A stretch of DNA of 64,000 nt. It comes from Nilaparvata lugens (lineage: Eukaryota; Arthropoda; Insecta; Hemiptera; Delphacidae). The DNA lies in contig NC_052505.1 of assembly GCF_014356525.2 (NCBI RefSeq), forward strand, positions 53,806,379 to 53,870,378, read 5' to 3'. Below, piece after piece: positions 1 to 12,164 of this stretch. The notes beneath the pieces were generated by a model. The model searched no databases. It saw only the letters and a list, made by a program, of their open reading frames with translations, and was not told where the DNA came from. How positions within the stretch are numbered: the stretch's first letter is position 1; the number at the start of each line of letters is the position of its first letter. A program made the translations under genes and the position numbers.

Positions 1-202
1 CTGCAATACAATAATAATAAATCCTAATAATTCAGTTCATTGATGCAATATTAACTCTTTTTTGTAGTTTAGAATAATCAATTGTATTTTATCAAGCAAG
101 AAATTATATTTCTCAATAATTTCATAATGAATTTCCATAATTATTATTATGAATATAATATATCATATTATAAAAAGAGAACTTATATATATATATATAT
201 TA
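1..202. other. AT-rich flank with a distant direct repeat
   Basis: No gene is visible here. Bases 86-160 (a block with aagcaagaaatt and ataatgaatttccataat) recur in the same orientation at about 21186-21260. The two copies bracket the whole nested repeat region 203-20741. They may be another repeat family or terminal repeats of an outer element. A short TA run at 187-200 precedes the first LTR copy. Confidence 0.5.
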
Positions 203-602
203 AAACAGAATATTTTGAATAACTGGCAAAATCGCTAGATGAAAAGATTTTATAGGTCTCTCGAAAACAGCTGCTTTGTTATCGCTGGGTGCAATATCAA
301 CAAGCTAGAGATTAGATAATGACGGGTATCCTGGCTACAATTCGAACAGCCAAATAGAAAAGAATATCATTGCTATTTATTTAATTATATAAAATAATGA
401 ATTTTTGAGGTTAGGCCCTATGATACTTACTGGTCGGCAACCTAAATAATCGGTCAAGCCGTATAATTTGAAATTTAGCCAGACACTTGTGGCAAATTTA
501 TTATATCAAACGAGCATGTTCAAGATATGTAAAGTAGATAAAAATATTAAGGAAGTGTGGTTTATTCTATTTGGTGCATGGATACATTGAAATTTTGGAA
601 TA

Positions 603-2055
603 CATACATACATACATACATATCCGGGTCCCGTTCCAGCTAGTGCCGGGTCTGGGTGTTCACAATGCCTCTCCATCTTGTTCGGTCCTCCCACCATCGC
701 TCGTCCTCCACCTGCCGCCATCGGTGTCCTCTCTTCACCACTTCGTTGGCCACTGAGTCTGTCCATCGTCGTCACGGTCGTTCTCTTGGTCTCCTCCCTT
801 CAATCCTCATCTCCACCATTCTCCTTGGCAGCCGATCCTCTCTCATTCTCCTCATGTGCCCAAACCAGCGTAGTCTCATACTTTCAACCTTTTCCCTTAT
901 ACTCCCCATGTTCAATTCTCTTCTTATATCCTCATTTCTAACTCTGTCTATTCGTGTCTTCCCCTTTATTGCCCTGAGGAACCTCATTTCTCCTGCCTGT
1001 ATTCGACTTCACTCTCTTTCCGTCATCGTCCATGTCTCGGCTCCGTATAATATGATGGGTACGTAATACATCTTGTACTTCATAATCTTTGCCTTTTCTG
1101 GTACTTTTCCATCCCAAATCAAATGTTTCACTGTTTGGTAGAAATTCCCCCCCTTTTGTAATCTTCTAGTTATCTCGTGGTTTATTCTCCCATCATCTGC
1201 AATTTCACTGCCCAAGTACCTGAAACTTCCAACATTTTTCAGGGGTTCTCCATTCAATCTGATATCTCCGGCAAAATTGTCATCCCTTCCAAAAACCATT
1301 ACCTCACTCTTTTCCCTGCTTATTTTCAGACCATATTTCTCCATAACCCTGCTCCAAGCATCCAACTGCATCTGTACATCCTCAACTGTTTCTCCCCAAA
1401 TCATCATATCATCCGCAAATACCATTTTCTTATCCCGTTCTCCTACTTCCTCTCTGACTTGTCTATTCATCCCTTCCATAACTACATTGAACAAGGCTGG
1501 TGATAGAATACTTCCCTGTTTTAGCCCATTCCTTACTTCAAACTCGTCTGTACAACCACTTTGTGTTCTTACTCTGCACTTATATCCCCTATACATCTCC
1601 TTTATTATGCCAATATGTTCTTTCTCAATCCCAAAATTTTCCATTTCCTGCCACAAACCTTGCCTATCCACTGAATCATACGCTTTCTCTATGTCTATAA
1701 ATAGCATCACAATCTTCTTATTATATTCCCAGCTCTTTTCCATCAGTTGTCTTATGGAGAATATAAGATCTACTGTACTGCGGCCTGGTCGAAAACCATA
1801 TTGTTCCTCACTTTGTTCAAGCTCGATTTTTGGGCTGATTCTGTTTAGTAATATTCTCTCGAAGATTTTCGCACAGTGGCTCATCAAGGTGATTCCCCTA
1901 TAATTTTTACAATTCTTCTTACTTCCTTTTTTAAACAAGGGAATTATTTCTCCTTTCTTCCAGTCCTCTGGGATTACTTTGTTTTTCCAAATGCATTTCA
2001 GAACTCGGTAAAACCATTGTATTCCAATAGGTCCAGCTGCCCTAATTTTGGAATA
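603..2055 (-). mobile_element. 5'-truncated LINE (non-LTR retrotransposon) insertion
   Basis: This is a minus-strand insertion flanked by the 13-bp direct repeat AAATTTTGGAATA at 590-602 and 2056-2068. The empty site is recognisable in the related LTR at about 12615-12625, where the flanking sequence runs straight through. The 3' end, on the low-coordinate side, is a short (TGTA)n tail, seen on the plus strand as tacatacatacatacata at 601-620. The 5' side begins inside the reverse transcriptase, upstream of the W-K-K-G...P-L-F-K-K-G-S motif. Simple-repeat tails and this C-terminal architecture recall RTE-type elements, but I hold the clade as tentative. Confidence 0.88.
772..2052 (-). pseudogene. 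LINE reverse transcriptase, C-terminal part, with one in-frame TGA
   Basis: The encoded polypeptide is a retrotransposon reverse transcriptase. In order it shows FKKGSKKNCKNYRGI (RT entry motif), QYGFRPGRST, the first catalytic Asp in FIDIEKAYDSV, GLKQGSILSP, and the second catalytic pair in VFADDMMIWG about 175 residues into the open stretch that begins near 1938. A thumb region follows, ending YGAETWTM. The frame opens further upstream (to about 2050) with no start codon, as expected for a 5'-truncated copy. A TGA at 1009-1011 interrupts the frame. The same frame then continues at 772-987 with the characteristic RNEDIRREL...LRWFGHMRRM tail of such LINEs. Endonuclease and ORF1 are absent, so it is a dead fragment. 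Confidence 0.88.
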
Positions 2056-2258
2056 AAATTTTGGAATAAGGCAATCAAAATACAGTAACTGACTGGCAGT
2101 GAAAGCAAGTCAATTCAAAAATATACTTTATTTATTATATAAATGATAAGAATTTGTAAGTTATACAATACTCAGTTCATGTAACAGATGCAATTTGAAT
2201 AATTAGAAAATAAAACGTGTAATATTTATGCAATAACCTAGCAGATTGAAATGGACTA

Positions 2259-2801
2259 TCTACTATTGATAATTGGAAAACTAATATTACAAAAATTTCT
2301 ATTGTTATGATTATGATGATTTATAATGAAACTGAGTGGGAAATATTTAATGAAAATGAGGGGAAAAATGAATTAAAACCACAATGCAAATATGAAAAGA
2401 AAACATTGAATGAGTTAAAAGAAACCAGACAAATGAAGTGTTTGAAAAAGTATACAAGATAATGGGGCTTTGAATTTATGAAAAAAATTATCAATAATAG
2501 GACAGCCTCACCCATCAATAGCAGATAACCTAACAGCCTACATCAATTATCTACAAGCAGAAACACTAGAAGAAACCAGATAGCCACAAAAATTTTACAA
2601 GTAATATCACAGAATTTGAAGCAAATTTGATGAGAAAACAAATAAAAACAGTATTATCAACAAAATACTGACCTGCCTAAATAAATTAATCATTGGAGTA
2701 TCGCCTCGTGTCACCAAATTCGAATTAAATCTGCCCAAGCTGATAGATACCTGCAACAAACCATGGAACAATTTTAAATTATTTGTTTTCTCTCTATGTA
2801 T
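2259..2801. other. Unassigned sequence between old LTR and element 1
   Basis: There is no convincing coding region. The open frames here are short and low in complexity. The position, between a truncated old LTR (203-2258) and, across the element 1 insertion, another LTR of the same family starting at 12165, suggests it could be leftover internal sequence of an old LTR retrotransposon. The last four bases, GTAT at 2798-2801, are the target duplication of element 1. Confidence 0.4.
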
Positions 2802-5215
2802 TGTGGAGCGTTTTTTTTAACGGCTTCACATATGTAGAGTGAATCTTGTACTAATTCAACGGTGCTGAGGTTATAAATTTTGTAACTGCGTGCGTGGACG
2901 CTGAGTGTACACCAGACTGATTGACTCACTACAAGATTCAATACAATTGTCGGAATCGCAGGAGGCCTAAACGCTCGCTCACCCTTGACTCTTCTTATGA
3001 CAGATTGTATGGTGATGAAATTTTTATAAGCAGTGTAGCGATCGCTAAACACTGAAGACGGATATCTTAAAATTATTACCTGTGAAGAATGAGCATATAA
3101 AATCATACAGGTCGAGCAAAAATCCCGATGTAGATAATTTACGGGACTGCGTCTCTAATAAGTTCCGAAGATTAAGATAGGGTACAAGGACCAGATATCG
3201 TTCGGAATATATTTCGAGAACAGAGTCTTGTCGGGTTTTAAGCTCTATTGTAGGAAATTATATGATCTCTGGCTGCATCTGCTGTACTGTTGATGTATTC
3301 GCTCCTAAGTCGAGGTAGGTAACAGATAAAAGCTAATATATGAGCAGGTAAGGACCAAGAACAAATATCTCGATCTGACCCCACTCACTACATCCACTTA
3401 GACCTGTTCCAATATCCAGCTTAATTCAATTATTTCAATGATCGTATTCGATCGGTTCTTGATGAGATAGAACGTATCAGACACAATAATTGACAGGCTT
3501 AAGAAATAATCGAACTCAGAAAACGAATTAACAAAATTGAAATATATTATAATAAAATATATGATCTCACAGTGCAGATTCAGAATATGATTTACAGATT
3601 GAAAGTGATTTAACATTAACAAAAATGATTAGCAAATTTCTTGTACTTGCATGATACCATGCATGATCTGACAGAATTTTACAATTGATAAAAGTTAACA
3701 ATTTTGAAAAAATAGTGAAAAATGAATAAAAAATGTTTTTTAAAATTGTTCGGGGTCGTGGTTCTGGCAGCGGAGGATAGTTAATCAACTACAAATTCTT
3801 AGGAATTCTATATGAATAAATTCTAGGCTCTTAATAACTAAAAGCGCTTGTCGGCATGGCCAATAATTTAACGAAGAAAATTTTATATTTTTCTGCACTG
3901 AAATATTTTCGAAGCGTAGATTGGGGCCCCTTTAAACTTATAACTCACGTGAAATTCCTTGACGGTCGTGGTTTTCTTCTTTATCAAAATCGTTTGGTCG
4001 GCAGCAATCCAGGCTTCGGTCTCAGCACGTGGGGAATTTTAATTTAAATATCTCCTTCACCAAATTAATTAAGGGATAATTTAACTTTAAACTTTTAATT
4101 TATCGATTGCTGAACATAGATTTACAAATAATGAATAGGATAGCCTCAAATATTGGCTCACAAATAAAACATATAAAATCGAACGAGAATTTTTTACGAA
4201 TAGGTCTTGGTAACTATAACGAGATCTGAACGGTGAGGATTTCAAAAGGGAAGTGCTGTCTTTTCTCTAAGCTTCTTGGCTAGAACCTTTCTTCTGAGAA
4301 TCTCGGTGTAATAAATTTGCATAATAATTTGCCATTGGTAGAACGATTATGACGTAGATGTGACGTCAGTGGCAGGCAGTAGAATATAATTCCTTTAATT
4401 ACAATAATAACTCAGTTTATATAATTCTTAAAACTGCTTAATCTTTTAGACATAGTTCCTCTTATACAATGTACATGTGCTAGCGTATATGATAAGGCAG
4501 GTTTGTTGTCTGATAGTAGATTAACATATGTTGTTTTCAAACGATCACCTTTTTGGTGCTATTTCTATGCACTATGATTGGCTTAGGCTTGCCAAAGAGG
4601 TTTAATCACCATGTGGTTCAGTTGAAATAATAATAATTAATTTAATATTCTTATACAATTCTTATTATGTTTGAGACTGTTATAATTAATTTCTGCTGTT
4701 TTTATCAATAATATACTGTTCATGCTATGACCTAGTTAGTTACAATAAGACCTGACATTATAATATAGTTTCTTAAGTAATAAATAATTTCAACAATAAT
4801 ATAACGTTTTATTTTTTATTCGAATTCTTGGTCCTTTATTGATAGTTTTTTAATTTTTAGAAATGATATTATACCTTGCATGAAACCGGCATGACATTTG
4901 ACAATACTTTGAATCAGTCAGCTGTGTTCGAGCTGCTTTAAACATCTGATTGGTAGTAAACAAAGTGTAACCTCAAAATTCAATGAGCAATTCATAAATA
5001 ATTCATGCTTTATTGGCAGAATAATTATAATTTTATTAAATAATTTTCTAGAAAATATTCAGTACAGAACGGTACTCTTATCTAATATACAGTTACTGAT
5101 AGGTAAGTTTTATCGCTCGGTCGCTAACTACTCCTTTAGCAAATTCTTTCCTTTTAAGAAGGTTAATCACAATTTTTCTCTCTTCTCATGAGGTCTATTT
5201 GAAAAATTCATCACA
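2802..5215 (-). repeat. Element 1 LTR (3' LTR of the minus-strand element)
   Basis: This 2414-bp LTR starts TGTGGAGCG and ends TTCATCACA on the plus strand. It aligns along its whole length with 8917-11339. Differences are scattered point changes plus one rearranged patch near 2912-2930, which corresponds to 9025-9058. The small open frames on either strand (for example 2774-3106 and 3856-4047) recur in the other LTR and look non-coding. The LTR is unusually long for an insect element. Confidence 0.9.
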
Positions 5216-5232
5216 CAAAAGCCCCCAGGATA
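5216..5232 (-). promoter_or_regulatory. Polypurine-tract-like sequence of element 1
   Basis: Read on the minus strand, the bases next to the LTR are CCTGGGGGCTTTTG. This is a G run in the position where plus-strand DNA synthesis is primed. It is not a pure purine tract, but the corresponding place in element 2 has a similar G run (CCAGGGGGCGCG), which supports the assignment. Confidence 0.55.
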
Positions 5233-6593
5233 TTTTAAATAGGTAATTGGGAGACGAGTCAAAACGATGACTATTTGAAAAATCCGATATTGTTATGAAT
5301 ACACCATTTCATCTACTTAATTCTACAAAAACTCCACACTTAACACTAAAAACGATAATTATATCGTGCACTTTTGGCTACGAGAAAAATAACTAATTGA
5401 TTGTTCCTTTCATTGGATACAAATTAATATAATAATTAATGAGGTCTCTTTGGATCCTTCATTAAAACAACTCCACAACTTCCATTCACGGGTGGCTTAT
5501 GAGCAGACCCATAACTATAACAAATATACAGAATTCAACATATTATCCTCTTAGGATTCAAACAGTATTTGCAACAAATATAGATTGTCATCATCTTCCC
5601 TGATTATTATAAGTTTCGATGTTTTGTCCTGGCTTTTACATAAATTGGGTCAGAGTGTGATTTAACTTTGGTGACTTGACAATTGACTACCGTTTGACTT
5701 GAGCAATTTCTTTTTTACGCTTAGTACATTGTGTACAAACAGGGTTACACTTGAAGTGATTTTTGGACTTTTATCAATGCTGGTTACAAATACTATGTTT
5801 TCAAGGTTATATTCATTGATTTGAATTACAATTCATGATCTTTTGATGCAACAATAATAAATTCCACATTTGAAGGTAAGAATTTCATTTTCTTTTGAGC
5901 TTTTTAGAGATACATTTATATGACATAGAACATGCGCATTTCGTGCAATTTAACATAAATATATATTTTTGGTTGCGTTTTTTACTTATAATTTCACATT
6001 AAATAATAGGTTACAATAATTAATAACGATATTGCTTTGATTCCATTAAAATTGACTCTATGATCTTGCACACATTGGTTGGTGTGACGAAGAAAATTAT
6101 CGAACAGGCTTTGGCTCTGAATAGATTTTTCTATCGATTCTGTATTTCGAGGTTAGATTTACACATTTTTTCAAATAAACTTTGTTTATTTTCTTTCCTC
6201 CTATTCACTACTAACTTCATCCTATTTCTAATTTACAAATATTTTCTGTTGATAATGCAATTTTTGTTTCTGTTTTTCAGTTGTGCGGATGTAACTAGGC
6301 GATTGTTTCTGTGATGACTATGACATGAGGCAAATGCTTGATCAGGTTGGTAAATTCTTAAAGCTGTTTTCAGTTTCAATTTCTTGACTTTAAGTTGATT
6401 TCAATTTCTTCTTTTGAAGTGGACTTATAATGTTCCCTTATTAGCTGAGATGCGGTGAAGTTTAGGTTATGTTGATTAGGCTGCAGTAGAAATATGCTAG
6501 TTTGCAAAGATGTGATTCAATGGGTAGGCTGTGACTATGAAGAAGTTTGATAATTTGTGTAATTTACAACGAAGATTCCAGTTAATTCAAAAA
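5233..6593. other. Element 1 interior, 3' non-coding part
   Basis: This is AT-rich sequence between the gag-like frame and the 3' LTR on the minus strand. An 84-codon frame at 6060-6314 on the plus strand is rich in Phe, Leu and Ile and runs against the element's direction, so I do not treat it as a gene. An autonomous element would carry pol here; none is visible. Confidence 0.6.
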
Positions 6594-8294
6594 TTATTTC
6601 TTTCTCAAGCCCCCATCTAAATTTGATTCGGTGTCATTCAAAGTCCAATTTCGATTTGTGACTATCTGTTTTATCAAACTTTGTTTAAAACGAATGTGTC
6701 TACGAAGTAGGTAGATCTCTTCAGCCAGTGTTGTTCTTCCTTGTTGACCGGAGACATGCAGTTTGATATCCTTAAACCTTACATGCCGGTGGTGTCTGTG
6801 GGTTCTTCTAAATAATATTTTCCTTTTCTGCATGCTAGTGTACAGTCTGTTTGATTTCAACCTTACATGACTGCGGTGGTTGTAGGTTTCTCTTGACACT
6901 ATTTTTCTTCTCTGCATGGCGGGGAAAAACCTGATATTCAACTTCAGCCTAACATGACGGCGGTGTAGATGAATTCTATTAGATGGTTTTCTTCTTTGAC
7001 GTATTGTAATCCTTCTTGTTTGTTGTTTTGATTCATGGGTTTTCAGTTTTGGTGGTGATTTCGATTTGTTGAAGGTTTCTGTTTTACTTCTATTGTTTAG
7101 TGAACTATCTTCATGAGTACCGGGTTTATATGTTGCAGGTGCTGTCCTCGGTGGATGGGAGATACGGGCGGTCGGCGGTCCGGGCTGCTCTTCAACGTGG
7201 TGGGCAACGTCCTTGGACTCCTGGTAGTCGGCGCGCGGTTGTACGGGCTGTCCTTCTACCTGATGCGTGTCATCCTCGGCTTGGCAGGTGGTGTCGTCCG
7301 GTACCTCTTGGCGCTCTGCGGGTTGCTGTGCGACTTCGGTATTAATACTCTCGGTAGGTTGGCCTTCCATACATGGGTCACGTTCGCTTGCTTGTTTGAC
7401 TTTCACCTCCTTCATTGTACCCTTTTCCACATGTACATGTTCCTTTAGGCTGACTTTGATGTTAATTGTTTTTGTATGCATATCTTGGGATATCCTATCT
7501 AATCGATTATTGGTTTCCAAAATTGATTTATCCAGACGCTCGGTTAAATCCTTGATGGTATTATCTGTATCACGGAACGCTCCATCCATTTGCTGACTCA
7601 ACTTCTCCAAACCCTGTTCATTTACCTTCTTTGCCTCTTGGATTTCCTTTTTTAATACTTCCTTCGTTCATCTGTTGTCTTTCTTTATTTCTTGAATTTC
7701 CTTCTTTAACTCTTCCTTTGTTGCTGAAGAACTTTGTTTTATTGCTTCATTTGTTTGTTTGTTTCCTTTCTCTATCTTACTGGTTATTGCTTCCAGGAAG
7801 GCATCCATATCTATTGCGGGAGCGGGTGCATGGCTAACGGTCATCTCCTGGTTCTTCATCCGAGCAATGGTGCAAGAAATGGGAGTTCCTGTTTCTGGGG
7901 CGTCGTCGTCCTTATGCTCTCCCAATGTTTCGTCCTCCGGCTCTTGGGCTGCCAATGGATCTTCCACTAGAATGCAGCTCTCCTCCACCTGCGTCGACGA
8001 CAAGTCATCCAGTATATGTGGATGGAAATCGACGGATGCGGTGGCGGTGAACAATCGGGTGAGATGTCTTCGGTGTCCAACAGACTTGGATTGACCTGGT
8101 CGTTTCCTGCCATGGTTTGCGAAGAAATAGTGTGACGAAAGTGTGTGGTGAATGAACGTGGGAATGTGGATGTGATACAGAAAATAATTGATAAGAAATC
8201 CAATAGAAATTGTTATAGCTTCGTAGTGAATGAAATGCAGAAAAAGTGATTTAACAATGTGCTCAATGATGAAGTGAATCAAATTAGCTAACAT
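6594..8294 (-). pseudogene. Element 1 gag-like protein with coiled coil and basic repeats
   Basis: One minus-strand frame runs from about 8294 to 6594 and is interrupted by a single TGA at 7668-7670. The part before the TGA (208 codons) ends in a charged coiled coil (KEELKKEIQEIKK). The part after it resumes with KKEIQEAKKVNEQG and further heptad-like sequence. An acidic, Pro/Gln-rich linker with a loosely repeated HxVExQP motif follows. Last comes a strongly basic domain with tandem units of about 29 residues, each opening with RHVRLK, SHVRLK, RHVRFK or RHIRFK (6681-6961). A plausible alternative start, MAGNDQVNPSLL at about 8113, is in another frame and would need a frameshift near 8015. 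No capsid homology region and no CCHC zinc knuckle are visible. A structural role in packaging is inference. Confidence 0.6.
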
Positions 8295-8893
8295 AAAAAT
8301 CAGCTAACATAATATTAGTTAACATAAAAATGATAATAACATACAGGATACAATGGACACTTATGCGGTAACGAAGGTACATCTCTTATAATTTAATACT
8401 CTTATTATTATAAATATTTCACTCTTATAAGTTCTTGCCGCAATTATATATGGGGCTAGTATTCTTCGCAAAACTTTATATAAAAGCAGCAGCATTCTAC
8501 TTGAATTATTCCGCAATATATCCGTGATTTAATTTTACTTCCCTCTTTATGCTTTAAAGACTTTAGAAAAATGTAAATAACTTCAATCCTCTTTTCTATA
8601 AATTTTTTATAAATTGTTTTGGTGTAGACCTAATGTTTTTTGAAATTAATGAACTCTCTTATGGTATTTCTTATACCTATGACTTATGATATGACCAATT
8701 TTCGAATAACACAATAATGAAATTCTGAGTTCAATTTTTTTTCTCTAAAAATTCATCAATCGATAAATTCCGCAGGATAAATTTGAAGAAATTCACAACC
8801 ATGAATTTTTCAAAAAATTTTCCCGTTGTCAGCGCTATAGTATACTGAGCAACTAAATAATCCTTGTAGTCGATCATCCACCTCTTCAATGCC

Positions 8894-8911
8894 TATCACT
8901 GTTGGGCGCCA
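8894..8911 (-). promoter_or_regulatory. Primer binding site of element 1 (tRNA-Lys type)
   Basis: On the minus strand, five bases after the LTR end, the sequence reads TGGCGCCCAACAGTGATAGG. The first 11 bases match the complement of the 3' end of animal tRNA-Lys(CTT), including CCA. The match then decays (expected GTGGGGC). This site fixes the element's orientation. Confidence 0.8.
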
Positions 8912-8916
8912 AATCG

Positions 8917-11339
8917 TGTGGAGCGTTTTTTTTAACGGCTTCACATATGTAGAGTGAATCTTGTACTGATTCAACGGTGCTGAGGTTATAAATTTTGTAA
9001 CTGCGTGCGTGGACGCTGAGTGTACACCAGACACAGTGAGTGTACACTCACTACAAGATTCAATACAATTGACAGAGTCGCAGGAGGCCTAAACGCTCGC
9101 TCACCCCTGACTCTTCTTATGACAGATTGTATGGTGATGAAATTTTTATAAGCAGTGTAGCGATCGCTAAACACTGAAGATGGATATCTTAAAATTATTA
9201 CCTGTGAAGAATGAGCATATAAAATCATACAGGTCGAGCAAAAATCCCGATGTAGATAATTTACGGGACTGCGTCTCTAATAAGTTCCGAAGATTAAGAT
9301 AGGGTACAAGGACCAGATATCGTTCGGAATATATTTCGAGAACAGAGTCTTGTCGGGTTTTAAGCTCTATTGTAGGAAATTATATGATCTCTGGCTGCAT
9401 CTGCTGTACTGTTGATGTATTTGCTCCTAAGTCGAGGTAGGTAACAGATAAAAGCTAATATATGAGCAGGTAAGGACCAAGAACAAATATCTCGATCTGA
9501 CCCCACTCACTACATCCACTTAGACCTGTTCCAATATCCAGCTTAATTCAATTATTTCAATGATCGTATTCGATCAGTTCTTGATGAGATAGAACGTATC
9601 AGACACAATAATTGACAGGCTTAAGAAATAATCGAACTCAGAAAACGAATTAACAAAATTGAAATATATTATAATAAAATATATGATCTCACAGTGCAGA
9701 TTCAGAATATGATTTACAGATTGAAAGTGATTTAACATTAACAAAAATGATTAGCAAATTTCTTGTACTTGCATGATACCATGCATAATCTGACAGAATT
9801 TTACAATTGATAAGAGTTAACAGTTTTGAAAAAATAGTGAGAAATGAATAAAAAATGTTTTTTAAAATTGTTCGGGGTCGTGGTTCTGGCAGCGGAGGAT
9901 AGTTAATCAACTACAAATTCTTAGGAATTCTATATGAATAAATTCTAGGCTCTCAATAACTAAAAGCGCTTGTCGGCATGGCCAATAATTTAACGAAAAA
10001 AATTTATTTTTTTTCTGCACTGAAATATTTTCGAAGCGTAGATTGGGGCCCCTTTAAACTTATAACTCACGTGAAATTCCTTGACGGTCGTGGTTTTCTT
10101 CTTTATCAAAATCGTTTGGTCGGCAGCAATCCAGGCTTCGGTCTCAGCACGTGGGGAATTTTAATTTAAATATCTCCTTCACCAAATTAATTAAGGGATA
10201 ATTTAACTTTAAACTTTTAATTTATTGATTGCTGAACATAGATTTACAAATAATAAATAGAATAGCCTCAAATATTGGCTCACAAATAAAACATATAAAA
10301 TCGAACGAGAATTTTTTACGAATAGGTCTTGGTAACTATAACGAGATCTGAACGGTGAGGATTTCAAAAGGGAAGTGCTGTCTTTTCTCTAAGCTTCTTG
10401 GCTAGAACCTTTCTTCTGAGAATCTCGGTGTAATAAATTTGCATAATTATTTGCCATTGGTAGAACGATTATGATGTAGATGTGACGTCAGTGGCAGGCA
10501 GTAGAATATAATTCCTTTAATTACAATAATAACTCAGTTTATATAATTCTTAAAACTGCTTAATCTTTTAGACATAGTTCCTCTTATACAATGTACATGT
10601 GCTAGCGTATATGATAAGGCAGGTTTGTTGTCTGATAGTAGATTAACATATGTTGTTTTCAAACGATCACCTTTTTGGTGCTATTTCTATGCACTATGAT
10701 TGGCTTAGGCTTGCCAAAGAGGTTTAATCACCATGTGGTTCAGTTGAAATAATAATAATTAATTTAATATTCTTATACAATTCTTATTATGTTTGAGACT
10801 GTTATAATTAATTTCTGCTGTTTTTATCAATAATATACTGTTCATGCTATGACCTAGTTAGTTACAATAAGACCTGACATTATAATATAGTTTCTTAAGT
10901 AATAAATAATTTCAACAATAATATAACGTTTTATTTTTTATTCGAAATTCTTGGTCCTTTATTGATAGTTTTTTTAATTTTTAGAAATGATATTATACCT
11001 TGCATGAAACCGGCATGACATTTGACAATACTTTGAATCAGTCAGCTGTGTTCGAGCTGCTTTAAACATCTGATTGGTAGTAAACAAAGTGTAACCTCAA
11101 AATTCAATGAGCAATTCATAAATAATTCGTGCTTTATTGGCAGAATAATTATAATTTTATTAAATAATTTTCTAGAAAATATTCAGTACAGAACGGTACT
11201 CTTATCTAATATACAGTTACTGATAGGTAAGTTTTATCGCTCGGTCGCTAACTACTCCTTTAGCAAATTCTTTCCTTTTAAGAAGGTTAATCACAATTTT
11301 TCTCTCTTCTCATGAGGTCTATTTGAAAAATTCATCACA
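8917..11339 (-). repeat. Element 1 LTR (5' LTR of the minus-strand element)
   Basis: This 2423-bp partner of 2802-5215 has the same TG...CA ends. Its outer 500 bp (10840-11339) are included in the tandem-duplicated block and reappear at 14993-15490. The duplicated fragment has one base missing (catctgattgtag against catctgattggtag), which separates it from both full LTRs. Confidence 0.9.
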
Positions 11340-11343
11340 GTAT

Positions 11344-12164
11344 CAATTTCAAAAGGCCACAAGATAGGATATTTGGAATAAAATAAGATAATTACCTTTA
11401 GATGTAAAAATAACAGAAGTTAGGCTAACTGGGATCGAGTTGATAGCAAATTGTGACATATGAAGAGGGGATAGAAATCATAGACTAGCAAATGCCCGAT
11501 AGATCGGAGCCAATAGCTGTTATCGACCAGCTGATAGGAGATAAAATTAGTTTTTGTGATTATTCATGTATTATCTCTGTATCATTAAGTGTTTATATAT
11601 ATATATATATATATATATTTATTTAGATGTTTTATATATTTATTATCATAATTTATACCTTGTTACCAAAACCTCAAGCAGAACTAGTTACCAAGTGGAG
11701 CTGAAACCAAGATTATAGCAAAGCAAAAAATTGTACCTGTATCTAGAGAATATTATCAGAATAAGAGACCTAAAAATTGTGAATGATGTATGAGCCCAAT
11801 AATGTTACTCGAATGTATTTAAAAAGAGATTCATTGTATGAGAAATCATATGTTGATGTTATGATGAAAGTAAGTTGGTATCACTGCCGATTGGCAGACT
11901 TGAGAATGTTGCATTGTTGTTAGAAAAGGGAGAAATGGAATTTAGATGTTATATTCATGATATTTTTATGTTTGAAAGGAGGAAATTGTTATTGTAGTGA
12001 TGAGAATTGGGGGGGCATATGCAGAAAGAGTCTGCGAGTTGTGTAAAGTTATGAAAGTGTTTTTGGAGAATATATTAGGTTTTGTTCATGTGTTAGAGGG
12101 ATAATTTGTATTAAAAACATTGTTGATTCACGAAATATGTTGAATTCAAATTTGATGGCATTTA
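11344..12164. other. Spacer between element 1 and LTR copy A
   Basis: There is no clear gene. It includes an AT run at 11597-11620 and G-rich patches (aaaggaggaaattg, gaattgggggggcatatg) near 11977-12020 that resemble polypurine tracts. Lying just before an LTR of the element 2 family, it could be interior sequence of an old LTR retrotransposon. It recurs at about 15495-16312 through the tandem duplication. Confidence 0.4.

Larger units (their letters stand above)
203..2258 (+). repeat. Truncated old LTR copy, split by a LINE
   Basis: Bases 203-602 and 2069-2258 align with the first 600 bases or so of the LTR copies at 12165 and 16313. Shared blocks include gaataactggcaaaatcgct, aagctagagattagataatg, the ggtcggcaacctaaataatc block and tagcagattg. 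Similarity stops near 2258, so about 1.4 kb of the LTR's 3' part is missing. The family is the one whose better-preserved LTRs flank element 2 (38336-40300 and 45339-51585), read here in the opposite orientation. Divergence from the other copies is visible throughout, so this is an old copy. Confidence 0.75.
2802..11339 (-). mobile_element. LTR retrotransposon 'element 1', non-autonomous, minus strand
   Basis: This is a complete LTR retrotransposon. Direct LTRs lie at 2802-5215 and 8917-11339, both bounded by TG...CA, with the 4-bp target duplication GTAT at 2798-2801 and 11340-11343. Orientation comes from the primer binding site, read on the minus strand just inside the 8917 LTR, and from the G-rich tract just inside the 5215 LTR. 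The 3.7-kb interior encodes only a coiled-coil gag-like protein with a basic repeat domain. No protease, reverse transcriptase, RNase H or integrase motif is visible. A 4-bp duplication and tRNA-Lys priming fit a Gypsy-type machinery supplied in trans. The two LTRs differ at only a few sites, so the insertion is recent. Confidence 0.9.

Noticed and set aside
3856..4047. Paired 63-codon frames in both element 1 LTRs (3856 and 9978)
   Set aside because: Conservation is explained by LTR identity, and there is no recognisable domain.
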